Source of the DNA: Aculops lycopersici
Lineage: Eukaryota; Arthropoda; Arachnida; Trombidiformes; Eriophyidae
NCBI GenBank assembly: GCA_015350385.1
Contig: WNKI01000001.1
Coordinates: forward strand, 3,887,965-3,951,964
Reading direction: 5' to 3'
DNA: 64,000 nt
Positions 19,357 to 30,164 of this stretch are shown here, in pieces. The notes beneath the pieces are model-generated. The model made no database searches, had not been told where the DNA came from, and was given only the letters and a program-made list of their open reading frames with translations. The stretch's first letter is position 1. Every line of letters starts with the position of its first letter. The position numbers were made by a program, and so were the translations under genes.

Positions 19357-22263
19357 TTTTATTCTTCTAGATTTTATGCTTCCGAATTGTGATTTGATCC
19401 GAGCTCAGGTGTAAAATTCAATCTATTAACTAGAGGCAATGCAGACAAAGTCTCTCCTCTCAATGATCATCGTGAAGGGATTTCCAGTCACCATCTCGTC
19501 TAAAACTCGCGCGCAAATCTATCGGATCTATCAAATGTGATGAACTTGTCCTATGGCCGCTGTTGAAGTCGTAAGCTGAAACATGAAAAGTTTGCTAAAC
19601 GTTTCAATTGGAAACCCCAGACGAAAGTGCCAGAGTAACCAAGTGTCATGATCAAGTTCACTCAACAATAAGTGCGAGTTTCGTTCCGTAATTGATAGGT
19701 ACCAAGGAGAAGCGTAGAGATGAACTCGACAATCAATGGGATGCGATGCGATGTGATGCGCAACAAGTGGTATAAGTTGATTCGGATTAAATTGACTCTT
19801 GCGGTTAGCTAGTTAGCTTGCGTGTGGCCACCTGAGTTTGTCGTCTAGTTTACAAGTCTGGTTATTGTTGGTGAGAGTGTTACACTACAAAAGGGCTTTA
19901 GAAATGCAGTAACTTTAGGTGTTAACTGCCGCTTGTCTAAACCATCCGAGTCCATCCGGAAACATGTGCTTACCGTTAAGGTATCTTTTGTCACTCTTCA
20001 TCTCACTGACAACACCAACTTCCACTTGTCTTTATTTCACTCATTCAGCGAGAGTGCCGTTTGATCAAATGATTTGGTCGGCATCTTCATCTTGAAACCT
20101 TAGGGTTCAGCGGCGACTGCCGTGTTTGTGTGTGGCAACTGCCAATTGAAGATTTGCAGCGACAGGTGTTTATTGCGTCATTTGAGCAGCAAGCGGTTAG
20201 AAATCTGGATGTTCAGCCCATCGATAGGTGCTTTGTTTTCCTTTTGGTTGATTCTTAGTCTCACTCTCGATCGCCAGGCGGCGATCCAGGCAGCTCTACA
20301 TTTTTACAGGTTGTATTAAACACACGACGACTTTGTTTTGATAACCAACAACAACAACAACCAGCGACATGTTGCTCGTAAACTTTGCACCCCGCAAAGT
20401 GGTGGTAACGAATGGCAACTAGAGTGGTGGAGTGGGTAGTGGATAATGGCCAAAAACAATCACAGAGGAAGAGGCAGGGGCTACTCAAAACAACAAGCCG
20501 ACCGGCCGACGAGAGAGCAGCTATACAAATTTTGTTATTCAATGGGATTAGTCGCATTTTGTGCGCGATCTGTCCTATTTAGTTGGCCGGGAGATTCCTG
20601 GTAGGGGCGCCACCAATAACAACTCACAGATGAGCGCAGGGAAACCGGCGATTAATGTTTAGTATCGAGGTCGTCGGTTTAACTGGAGACTCGGCGCAAT
20701 TAAACTGCCGCCGCCATTCTCATCGTGGTCGTCGTCTCTGATCCAGGCGCAATATTTGCCAAGCTTCGCGCGCCAAGCTTGTCACGGCCCATCGAAGGTT
20801 CATCGGGTGGCTCTGCCGCAGGTTGTCTGCGAGCTGGCAAGCGAGCGGCGCGCTCAAACGACAAGTGGCTGCGCCCACCTGTCGCCTGGCAAGTGATATG
20901 GTCGCTAGCATCCGAAACACAAGCGATAGATTCCGCTATGCGATCGGCCAAGTGATACGGTCAGAGATTGAGTCTTTGTAGTGGCGACAAGTCATTTCAT
21001 TATACCGAAGCGCATTAATTTTAGCTACCGCCGCCGCTGCTGGTTAGCTTAATGAGGCATCAACGCCGAAAGTTCACTCTCCACGCGATAATTTCATCTT
21101 TGTGGTCGTCGTCGTCATCGTTGTTATTGTAGATTCTCTTTGTCGTTAGATTACATTGATTGTCTCTGCACTTGTTATATGAGGCCAGTAGTGGAACATA
21201 ACACGCCCACTTGTTGCGCTCCGACGACGAGCTTCGTGCGCGGCGCACAATGGAAAAGAGAGCAGCAGCCAATTAGAGGACTGACTTTTGTGGCCACTTT
21301 AACAACTAAGACTGATATTGCTGCTGCTACTGTCACTACAACATATCCAACACTGATTTCAATGAATACTGCGGCCACTTTTTACGTAACCGTAATCACA
21401 CTTTCAGCGGGCCAACCAACAGACTGACTGACTGAGTAATGCGCCGTGGTATTCCAAAAGCAGCGGCATGGTTTATATTGATGTCAGTATAACGTTTCAC
21501 TGGCTCTTACCTCCAGTAGCACGGCGCAAGACTCATTACTGCTGCTGCAGTAGTCAATTTGCCACCACCGACGCAGATGAACTCGCTTGCCATCGCCCAA
21601 GATGGACACAGCGATAAGCCTTGCTTGAAGCCCCCGAAGTTGCTACTACAAAACTACCACTACTACAATAACTTCTATCAACCTGCCCGTTGGATTGAAC
21701 TTGCGGTGGTCCATCGTAGTGAGCAAACAAACTTGGGGCTCGCTGGCTCGCGATGTGATGGCTGGCAAACAAACGCGCGCATTGTTTTCCCGCTGGCTAA
21801 TTGGCTTCGTCTAACCAAATCAAATGGAAGCGATCGAGCGCAACTCAGTGGCAGTTAACTTTTAGCAAGACCGCGCCACTACTTTCTCTCCCTTCAGACG
21901 GCAGTTTTGCTCATTGCAGTTACACTGGAAGCCCACAAATGCAAAGCAACGGTAGTGCAACAAGTGGTGACGGCGGCGACAGAGGCGCACCCCTAACGCT
22001 TAGTGTGCTGAACATAGCGTAGCGCTCAAATCTCTATACTGTAGTCAACTGATTTATTGTTTCCCTCTGAGAGTTTTAGCTCTGCCCATATTTCCTATGA
22101 TATCAACATTCGATTTTGCATTCAAATCATGATGCAAATCTACACATATTATAATTGATTCCATGGGAAATTTTTTGGCAGATTTTTTACTTAATTATAT
22201 TATGAAATTGTTTTGTGAGGTGTCAAAACAAGAAGTCGCACATATTCTCCAGCTTGCGCCCCA
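19357..22263. other. 2.9 kb divergent gene-free region with repeated GCAACAAGTGG motifs
   Basis: This lies between two divergently transcribed genes for secreted or membrane proteins. No supportable ORF; frames here start at GTG/TTG or are low complexity. Exact GCAACAAGTGG sites lie at 19760-19770, 21207-21217 (reverse) and 21957-21967, with a related GACAAGTGGC around 20860. The last 250 bases are AT-rich. It probably contains both promoters, 5' UTR exons and enhancers. Confidence 0.5.
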
Positions 22264-25200
22264 ATGACTCACCTAGATGCAGACAAATATAATCAACATC
22301 ATCATTATCATCGTTTGAAAGCTACCGCAATCACCTCAGCAAGAACAAGAATCAGAATCAAATCAGCAGAAATGAAACGACAGCATCATGAACTCAAACC
22401 GCCTGAGGCGCTTGCCAAAAAGAGGAGGCGGCAAATATACTTAACAAATATTCAAAAGTTTCTACACTTGAATCACATGGCCAAGAAGGGGAGATTTCAA
22501 ATTATTACAATTTTAGTCACAGTTTATCTGGCCACCTTATACATTCCACATGCACACTTAGTCAGTATCAAACCGGCAGACTTTGATCGTTACGTAATGT
22601 CCTGTTACCTGGGCGGTGGCGGCGCCAGCGGTCAATCGAGCCCATACCTGCCGCCACCATCGAGTTCCGGCTTGAATCCGTTGGGCTCCCCGTCTTCTGC
22701 TTTCGCAGGCCAGCGACTTGGACCTGATGGCTACTCCACAGGTGGCGGCGGCCAGCCTTCATATGGTGGCCGGTTGTCGCCAGGTAGCGGCGGCGGCTAT
22801 GGCATGAATGGCAACAGCGGCGGTTCGGGAATGTCCGGTCTGGGCGGCCCGCCGCCGGGTCCTAGCGGATTGGCTGGTAGTGGATTGAATGGTCCAGTTA
22901 TAAACAGTGGCAATGGCAACAGCGGCTACCAGCCACCAGCTTACTACGGTGGGGGTAGCAGTAGCGGCAGTCCATCTGATCCAACAGGTCGCGGCGGAAG
23001 TTCAAGTTATGGAATGGGTAGAGATGCGTACAATAGTGGCCCCTCGATTCTGGGTCAACAGGTGCCGCGTGCAAATACAATAGACAATTTCATCGCTTTA
23101 GTGAGCAAAATTGAAGCTGCAAACCCAAGACTGGCCACGAATCCCGATCAACTTATAAGAATTCTACTTAGTCGCTTCAGAATGGACAATTACTATTACG
23201 ACGTTCGCTCGCGAACTCCCATTAGCGAGATGGACCACAGAACTTTAGACTTGATACCTGCCATATTGAACGGGAACCAACTGCAGCAAATGCAAACAGG
23301 TGGCAGTCCTTACATGGGCTCAGATGTTTTTCCAGAGCAACTCTTAAATCACGATGAAAAGTGTTCAATGTATTTTATGTTGAGCCATTTCATTGACAAG
23401 ACAACGCCACTAGCACCGCCACTAGCTAGCGTGCCCATTAATCAACTCACCGGACCTCAAGGTAGCCAGCGTCCGCCCAGTTTACAGGCGGCCGGCGCCG
23501 GGTATCCGGCTTCATCGGCCAACAATGCCTTCAGTGGTTCGGGCGGTGTGGCCGGAAGTGTGCGTTACCCCGGACCGGCGCCAAGTTTTGGCTCGCCCGC
23601 GACGAGCAACATGAACTCCTTTGCACAGGGAATCAACAATCAACCCGACTACACGGGCAGAAATCCTTATGGCCAGAATGTGCCCCAACCCAATAGTCCC
23701 GCAATCATGCAAGCGGCGTTCAATAACAATCTGAGAAACCAGGGCCAATACTCGGGCACTCTGCTGAGCAACAACCGAATGACTGCCCCATATATTGATG
23801 GCGGAAATAATCGGTTTCGCGACGATCGAATGGCCACCGAGTTTGGAGTGGTCACGGTGGGCAATCAGGACAACGCAGCCATTGTACTTAATCGTGTTCT
23901 CATGGGCATACTGGCCGCCTCAATTCAGCCCCAATCAATTAGACAACTTGCGGCCGCAATCTATCCAACTCAACCCCTGACCAACACGCCCAAGATTGAC
24001 GAAGAAATTGATCCTCTTTACGCGGTTACTCTGGCCGATTTGTGGGCCGTTAGCTCGATACCGAAGCCAGGAAAACCCTTCGACATTCGGATGCTGGGCG
24101 ACGGTGGCCGATGGAACGATACCATGTGTCCTGTAAGCTTCCATTTAGATCGAGCAAACTCAATCAGATTCACCACTGCCGAGTTGATCGGGGGAATAGA
24201 TGGTTTGAATTTGGGAATGTTCAGGAGAAGATTGAGGAGAAATATGAGACTAAGTGAACTACTCAGGATGTATTATAGTCGCGCTGGTTTTAGGCCTCAA
24301 TTTGCCGAGGTTGGAGTTTGCAATAGACCCACTGCTATCAATAGCCAATTAGACGATCTCCATAGGCAAGCCGAAAATTACCTCAGACTTTACCAGCTAA
24401 ACTTGCCCACTGCCGACAATGAAATTGCCATCTCAATTCAGCGAGTTGATGTATTCAAGGATATTGCTCGTCAGGTTGCGCAACAGTACGCGCCACCGGA
24501 CGTCTGTCAGGACTCAAGTTTCAACGACATCTACCCAATGAGTCCACAGGATCAATGCGAGGTGGCCAAAGCGGACGTAGTGGCCGTGCTAGATTCCTCG
24601 CCTCAAGCTAACACTGCCTTTATGAATATGGTTGTGATAAAGTTGGCACAAAAGCTCTCGCTATCCCGAGAGGGTAGCAGCTTGACAGTGCTTACAAATC
24701 AACAGGACACCACTGGTTACGCGGGAGCCTACAGTTTCAATGCCATTATTAGGAACTCAACAAATACAGCTGAAATCGGCTGCTCCTTAGTGCATGATAA
24801 ATCCCAATCCTATCAGGGCGGCCAAATAACGGATCCCACGAGACTGATGGAAATGTTTGAGCGAGCTCTCGTCACGCTGGACACTGAATATCTCACTAGG
24901 CAAACGATGCAAAGTAACTCAATGTTCCGCCAAAGTTCCTCTGCTTTTATATCCTCCTTGGTGAATGGCGGTGGCGGCGGCATGATGGGAAGCGACGGCT
25001 ACCTGTTTGGTCCGGCGCCAAAGAACACAGGTGGCGCCAAGGTAATAGTTTGGTTTACCTACGGACCAGCGGGACGCATGAACCAAATTGCACCTGGACC
25101 AACAAATTGGAACGGACCGCCAGGTGGATATGGGAGCAACGACAACGAGTATCGTTTCCAGGAGGCGAAGCGAAATCTGAGAGAAAACTTTAGGGGTGCA

Positions 25201-26463
25201 ACCGTTTTGGCCATCTCTTCTAGTCGTGATAATGTTAAAGGCTTCGTTTACGACGAGGATAGGGATGTTTTCACCGACATCCCCCAAGGCAATGGCGAGG
25301 GAATACTATCAACCTCAAGCGGTGACATCTTCTCCTCTTCGGGTCAAGGAAATAGTTGGTCCTCGGATCCAATGGCCACGGCGGCGCTAGCGGGACCCAC
25401 GGAGCAGCTAGTCAACAAGCTGCTCCAGCGAATGTGCGATATTCCAACAATGTTCCAATACCCAATGTGTTTCAGAAGTCCATCGGATAACACCATTGCC
25501 ACGGGATACATAAGTCCAGGTCGCAGGCAATATTGGATGATGTCGCCAAAGACTTTCTTTGCCAGTCGCGCAATCAGATTGGCCTTCCGGGTTGACGGTG
25601 GTCGACTGAAGGTTTGCTTCGGGCGACAACCGAAACCCGACGAGACCTTTGCCCGGAGTGACCAACAGCAATCGCAATACTTGCAACCCGGCAACTCGGC
25701 CATACAGCTCACTAGCGGAAGCGGAAGTGGCAACGGCCTCAGCAATCAGCAGTCGGGTATAATGTCGGGCAGCCAGCAGACGAGACCAGTGTCGGCGTCT
25801 AGTAGCGATTATTACACGGGTATGGAGCATGGAGTTTGTAAGGATGTATCGCCGGGACAAGAGATTGAGTTTGTTATTTCGGATCCATGTTGGAAAAAGT
25901 CCATTGCAGATTGTGAGCCATTTTATTTTGTGATCAAGGAAACGAGTAATCCGGGCGAGGGAGACCCTAACTATATCTGCCGCGACGAGGGGTGTAAACG
26001 ATTCGACCAAGCAAAATTCATTATGACTCACACGGGTGTCACCTGTAGCTCGGCCCTGAGCGCCCTCAAGGCAAATTGGGTCTTGGTATTGATCTCAATG
26101 GCAGTCACCTGCTCCATATCTGCGGGTTCCTCTGGTTTCGGTGAACTAACTCATTCAATGGGAAGTCAAATTTGGAGAAGAGGAGCTGGTAGTTTCATTA
26201 CACTAGTAACCATCTCGGCTACTCTACTCTTAACCCTAGCATTCACCCAACAACAGGTTTCCGCTCAACAAGCAAATGTTTATGATTACGGCCAGGGACG
26301 ATACGGTGAGAAGAGGGGCAGTTTTACGCCTAGCGAGTGGCTGGCCATCATATTGGTCATCATGACCATCCTCGGTGGCCTGGCTCTAACAATTGGCCTC
26401 TGTTATTATGTGGCTAAACAGGCCAAAAGTGGACTGAAACCAGTCCAACAGGAGGACTATTGA
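22264..26463 (+). CDS. Large extracellular/membrane protein, possibly VWA-like, with a fused C-terminal membrane module
   Basis: A single-exon ORF of 1,399 residues from ATG 22264; Met72 (22477) is an alternative start directly before a strong signal sequence (FQIITILVTVYLATLYI). Gly/Ser/Pro-rich repeats occupy about 115-270. The central ectodomain (about 280-1250) has many Cys and ordered blocks, including ADVVAVLDSSPQAN and AKVIVWFTYGPAG, which could be strands of a von Willebrand A-like fold, and CDIPTMFQYPMCF. A hydrophobic stretch near 1268-1287 after GVTCSSALSAL looks like the natural C-terminus of a GPI- or membrane-anchored protein. The frame then continues into a Met (1299), a second signal-like segment and a final membrane helix (about 1359-1383) with a basic tail. 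I do not recognise the gene; VWA is tentative. Confidence 0.7.
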   Translation: MTHLDADKYNQHHHYHRLKATAITSARTRIRIKSAEMKRQHHELKPPEALAKKRRRQIYLTNIQKFLHLNHMAKKGRFQIITILVTVYLATLYIPHAHLVSIKPADFDRYVMSCYLGGGGASGQSSPYLPPPSSSGLNPLGSPSSAFAGQRLGPDGYSTGGGGQPSYGGRLSPGSGGGYGMNGNSGGSGMSGLGGPPPGPSGLAGSGLNGPVINSGNGNSGYQPPAYYGGGSSSGSPSDPTGRGGSSSYGMGRDAYNSGPSILGQQVPRANTIDNFIALVSKIEAANPRLATNPDQLIRILLSRFRMDNYYYDVRSRTPISEMDHRTLDLIPAILNGNQLQQMQTGGSPYMGSDVFPEQLLNHDEKCSMYFMLSHFIDKTTPLAPPLASVPINQLTGPQGSQRPPSLQAAGAGYPASSANNAFSGSGGVAGSVRYPGPAPSFGSPATSNMNSFAQGINNQPDYTGRNPYGQNVPQPNSPAIMQAAFNNNLRNQGQYSGTLLSNNRMTAPYIDGGNNRFRDDRMATEFGVVTVGNQDNAAIVLNRVLMGILAASIQPQSIRQLAAAIYPTQPLTNTPKIDEEIDPLYAVTLADLWAVSSIPKPGKPFDIRMLGDGGRWNDTMCPVSFHLDRANSIRFTTAELIGGIDGLNLGMFRRRLRRNMRLSELLRMYYSRAGFRPQFAEVGVCNRPTAINSQLDDLHRQAENYLRLYQLNLPTADNEIAISIQRVDVFKDIARQVAQQYAPPDVCQDSSFNDIYPMSPQDQCEVAKADVVAVLDSSPQANTAFMNMVVIKLAQKLSLSREGSSLTVLTNQQDTTGYAGAYSFNAIIRNSTNTAEIGCSLVHDKSQSYQGGQITDPTRLMEMFERALVTLDTEYLTRQTMQSNSMFRQSSSAFISSLVNGGGGGMMGSDGYLFGPAPKNTGGAKVIVWFTYGPAGRMNQIAPGPTNWNGPPGGYGSNDNEYRFQEAKRNLRENFRGATVLAISSSRDNVKGFVYDEDRDVFTDIPQGNGEGILSTSSGDIFSSSGQGNSWSSDPMATAALAGPTEQLVNKLLQRMCDIPTMFQYPMCFRSPSDNTIATGYISPGRRQYWMMSPKTFFASRAIRLAFRVDGGRLKVCFGRQPKPDETFARSDQQQSQYLQPGNSAIQLTSGSGSGNGLSNQQSGIMSGSQQTRPVSASSSDYYTGMEHGVCKDVSPGQEIEFVISDPCWKKSIADCEPFYFVIKETSNPGEGDPNYICRDEGCKRFDQAKFIMTHTGVTCSSALSALKANWVLVLISMAVTCSISAGSSGFGELTHSMGSQIWRRGAGSFITLVTISATLLLTLAFTQQQVSAQQANVYDYGQGRYGEKRGSFTPSEWLAIILVIMTILGGLALTIGLCYYVAKQAKSGLKPVQQEDY

Positions 26464-26922
26464 CCTCATTAATACTTCACCTCAACATCAGCAATAACAA
26501 CATAGCTCTCACTTGTATTTAGATTAGTGGCAAACTCTTTGTCATCAACTATTTTTTATCAAATTTTCATAGTATAATTTTAAGTAAACAATTATAATTA
26601 TATAAATTTTCCCCATACATCAATAAACCTAATTCTGTCTGCCAATACGAAATTAGCTTTATAGAATATCAACTATCACCAGAATGTATAACGTATAATG
26701 CAATGATTTCCACTGACTTGCAGCGCCGTTGCGGTAGTGAAAGGAGTTACATCTTTAGAGGGCCTTACGGTGCACAACAAACTATTGCTCCAGCCCTCTA
26801 CGGCAATTTCAATGGTGTTCGATCATTAGCGCACTAAAGCAATCCGGTTGCGATTGCTGCACGAGTAACTGGCCCGTGCCAAATAACCTAAACTTGGCGA
26901 ATCTATTGTTTTCAAAATTGGA
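26464..26922. other. Intergenic region with the 3' UTR of the large membrane-protein gene
   Basis: It is AT-rich up to about 26660 with a poly(A) signal at 26622-26627, then has more balanced composition before the next ATG. No gene is seen. Confidence 0.5.
26622..26627 (+). terminator. Poly(A) signal of the large membrane-protein gene
   Basis: AATAAA about 160 bases after the stop codon in AT-rich sequence. Confidence 0.6.
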
Positions 26923-27654
26923 ATGGAAACCGTTCAATCTAGTATTTCTCATGACCAAATCAACAATATAGATAGTGAGCAAACAATAGTCGATAAAATC
27001 AGCCAAAATGATTCGGGTCTTACTAATTTTCATCTTAGCCTCAAAGAGGCGGAAACAGTGGCGCAGAGGGAACATGACAAGCAATTAGAAAGATTGAGAC
27101 AAGAGGAGGAGAAAAATGAACTGAGGGCTAAACGAGAAGCCGATAGAAAGTTGAACGAACAGAGGATAAAGTCTGAACTTGATCAGATAAAGTTCAAGCG
27201 GGAGTTGGCGAAATGTGATAACCAAATAAAGTTGGCCAATGAGAGATCGAGGAAAATCGCGAGGGTATATGAGCTGACCATAGAGGCGCCTACTAAGATT
27301 CACTGTGACGCAATCAGATCTCGTGGTCATGCAAATGTTGCAATCATAAAGTCACAGGCGGACTCTGAGTCATGTTGTTTGAAAGAAAGAGGTAAAGCTG
27401 ATGTTATTGCAAAATATGGACCGCAAATCGCTAAGGCCAGGGCCATGGCAATCTGGTCACGGAGTTTGGTTCAATACTACAAAGCAATGATCAAGGACAA
27501 GATCGCTGGTTGCGTGCTTCGTTTGTTATCGAATAGACTACAGGTGGATGAGGACTTTCGATTCAAGTTGCACCGGCCAATCAAACATTTCCAAAACCAC
27601 CAAAAAGAAGAAGATGAAGCCACGTTAACGATTGCCGAGATAACAGATGAGTAA
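26923..27654 (+). CDS. Charged coiled-coil protein of unknown family
   Basis: An ORF of 243 residues from ATG 26923. Residues about 45-110 are a highly charged Lys/Arg/Glu-rich helix predicted as coiled coil (QLERLRQEEEKNELRAKREA). Residues 110-200 read like an Ala/Lys-rich alpha-helical domain with IRSRGHANVAIIKSQADSE, faintly reminiscent of the flotillin/SPFH C-terminal repeats, but no SPFH domain precedes it. There is no signal peptide or membrane helix. Composition and codon use look coding, and a minus-strand frame over the same bases is clearly weaker. I do not recognise the family; it may be a lineage-specific gene or a decayed relative of a flotillin-like gene. An AATAAA lies at 27990-27995. 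Confidence 0.55.
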   Translation: METVQSSISHDQINNIDSEQTIVDKISQNDSGLTNFHLSLKEAETVAQREHDKQLERLRQEEEKNELRAKREADRKLNEQRIKSELDQIKFKRELAKCDNQIKLANERSRKIARVYELTIEAPTKIHCDAIRSRGHANVAIIKSQADSESCCLKERGKADVIAKYGPQIAKARAMAIWSRSLVQYYKAMIKDKIAGCVLRLLSNRLQVDEDFRFKLHRPIKHFQNHQKEEDEATLTIAEITDE

Positions 27655-28492
27655 TCCAGCACTTGGCAACAAAATTTATGCATCCTGTCTGGCGCCAGTC
27701 TAAGTCGCTGCTCATGTTCAAGTGTTTAGACAGACGATAGTGAATAATCGACTGCGGTCTCCAGGTGATAAGATATTAAATGTCATGAACAGGCAGCTTC
27801 AATGTTGACATCATCGTTGGATAATCGCTGACTGTGCGGTGGCTATGGGAGGCCCCATAATGGAGCACAAACACCACCGATTTGAGGACAGAGAAAGGGG
27901 CAGGGAAAAATATCACATTCAAAATCTTGGGCTTCGTCGTCGTTGCTGTCGAGTTTCATTGGAGATTCGTATCATCATCAGTGGTAGAAAATAAAACTAT
28001 TTCTAGCAATCCAAGTTCATAACTCTCCTTCGAGGCACTTGCATTGAATCAACTGAGCTCAACACACTACACCATTTGCAATTTCAGCACCAGCAGTAGC
28101 GATGAACTCCTCATTCAATGCAGCATACAAGTTTGGGGGTCGTTGACAACAACAAATGCACATTGTTACCTCCTCAAACTCAAACTCAGCCTCGTCATCT
28201 GCTTCCCATTATCAGTTACTTGTAATCGCAAATCTATTGCATGCTATTGATCTCTCTGACAAAAGGTGGTAGCACCATAATTTGTCGGCTTTGCTCACCA
28301 CTCAAGTGCTAGACGTAAAGTCCTATTTAAGTTGACAGAAACTACGGACAGAAGTAAGTTCAACTCTAGTGACATCACGACTACATCTATCACCAGAGCG
28401 CGTGTCGTGAAGTCTTTGTTGCCTCTCGTTCATTTGAATCACCACCTAACCCTCCCAGACTCATTCCTAAAACAATAACCAAATAAACCAAA
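27655..28492. other. Intergenic region before MPI
   Basis: 838 bases with no supportable gene. It holds the 3' UTR of the preceding gene and the promoter of MPI. Confidence 0.5.
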
Positions 28493-29752
28493 ATGCTAAC
28501 AGTGTTACCTGTACAGGGAAATGTCAAAAACTATCACTGGGGCCACATCGGCGACGATAGTTACATCGCTAGGTTCAAGGCGGCGGAGAAACCAAAGCAA
28601 GAGAAATTACAGCAACAACAGCAAATAGCAGCAACAACAAATGATCATTCAAAAAAACCTTTAGCTGAACTCTGGTTTGGTGCACATCCTTCTGGACCAG
28701 CCACAATTATAGCCGGAGGTCATTCCTTGAAATTGAACGAGTTCTTAAAGAAGGAACCGGAGATGATAGGTGAGCTTGATCGCTACTTTAAATTTGGCAA
28801 AAAACTGCCCTTTCTGTTCAAAATTTTGTCCATTGCTCAGCCGCTATCACTGCAAGCACATCCAGACAAAAAATTAGCCCAGATCTTGCATCAAAGAGAT
28901 CCAAAAAACTATCCAGACTCTAACCATAAGCCCGAGCTGGCTATTGCATTGACAGATTTCGAGGTGCTATGTGACTTCAGGCCTGCAAAGGAGATTATTG
29001 AATTTATGAAAGCCTCGCCCTCATTCAGACGCATTGTTGGCGAGGAGAACTATGAAACATACTTGAAAAATGGACAAAAGTCGGCTCTAGCTGATTGCTT
29101 CAAAGCTCTAATGACATGTGACAAGGCTACTATACTAAAAGAAACAAAGAACTTATTAGCTGAACAACACCAAATTATTACTAGCGAACTACTTAGTCTC
29201 ATGGCAAATCTAGAAAAACTATACCCAGGAGACCCGGGTATCTTTGCCCCTTTCTTCCTCAACTACCTAAAGCTCAAGCCAGGACAGGCAATCTATCTGA
29301 AGGCCAACAAATTACATGCCTATATCAAGGGTGAATGTATCGAGTGCATGGCTTGCTCCGACAATGTAGTTCGAGCTGGACTGACGACCAAATTTCGCGA
29401 CATTGATACTCTTCTTGGAATGTTGGATTATGAGACAGTCAAGAGTGGCAAGGATGTTCTGCTAGATGGCGTGCAGAATCCAAAAAATCAATCAATAACT
29501 TCATTTGCTCCAACGGATGAGTTTGGAATTGATAGAATAACAGTATCGAATGAGCAGGAGTTTGAGATACCGGCTGTAACAAGTGGCTCATTCATTATAG
29601 TTCTTGGCGGGAGGGCATCAACTAAGGACTTTTTTGACTGGCGATGCATTCATGACCTAACCCTTGGCTCGGCTGGCTTTGTCCCACCGAAGATAGCTTT
29701 AAAATTATACAAAATTCAAGGACCCATGTTGATATATCGAGCTTATTGTTAA
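28493..29752 (+). CDS. MPI: Mannose-6-phosphate isomerase
   Basis: An intronless 419-residue ORF from ATG 28493, essentially the usual length (human MPI is 423). The type I phosphomannose isomerase blocks are present: GNVKNYHWG at the N-terminus, ELWFGAHPSGPA, PLSLQAHPDKKLAQ with its metal-binding Gln and His, DSNHKPELAIAL with the metal-binding Glu, and KANKLHAYIKGECIECMACSDNVVRAGLT with the second His and active-site region. The enzyme interconverts fructose-6-phosphate and mannose-6-phosphate in the cytosol and feeds GDP-mannose synthesis for N-glycosylation. A short Gln insertion (residues about 38-48) is a lineage-specific low-complexity addition. The gene is convergent with LST8. Confidence 0.96.
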   Translation: MLTVLPVQGNVKNYHWGHIGDDSYIARFKAAEKPKQEKLQQQQQIAATTNDHSKKPLAELWFGAHPSGPATIIAGGHSLKLNEFLKKEPEMIGELDRYFKFGKKLPFLFKILSIAQPLSLQAHPDKKLAQILHQRDPKNYPDSNHKPELAIALTDFEVLCDFRPAKEIIEFMKASPSFRRIVGEENYETYLKNGQKSALADCFKALMTCDKATILKETKNLLAEQHQIITSELLSLMANLEKLYPGDPGIFAPFFLNYLKLKPGQAIYLKANKLHAYIKGECIECMACSDNVVRAGLTTKFRDIDTLLGMLDYETVKSGKDVLLDGVQNPKNQSITSFAPTDEFGIDRITVSNEQEFEIPAVTSGSFIIVLGGRASTKDFFDWRCIHDLTLGSAGFVPPKIALKLYKIQGPMLIYRAYC

Positions 29753-30164
29753 TAAACTAGCGACTGAACTCGGACTATCTTTTTAGTGAGTTAAGTAATT
29801 CCAAGTTTTGTTAAAGGGTGCCGTAGGTTACAAATAATAAAATTGCCGTCCATTAAGACATCAAAAATGTTTAATGGTATAAAGTTGTGTAGAATTGGTG
29901 TTTTGAGATTTAAGGTGAATCTCGAACAATTGGCCTGATTCGTTGGAGCTTGTGATGATGTTGTCGATTATTTTAGGTCAACGACACAAATATGAATTAT
30001 TGGCATTGATGATGGGTTTTTGAGGTCGTGTGGATGATCATGCTATATGTATATCTGTGATTATAAGATGAATATCGATAATGATTAGTAATAATAGTCA
30101 TATGATTGTGTATAACAAACATAATTCATCTCCGTGTAAATCATCGGATCATTTTCAGTACAAC
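29753..30164. other. Convergent intergenic region of MPI and LST8
   Basis: 412 AT-rich bases between two stop codons; it contains the MPI poly(A) signal and presumably the LST8 3' UTR. No gene is seen. Confidence 0.5.
29836..29841 (+). terminator. Poly(A) signal of MPI
   Basis: AATAAA about 85 bases after the MPI stop codon. Confidence 0.6.

Noticed and set aside
20122..20319. 65-codon frame with Cys and hydrophobic residues
   Set aside because: It begins at GTG with no family resemblance; non-coding region between divergent genes.
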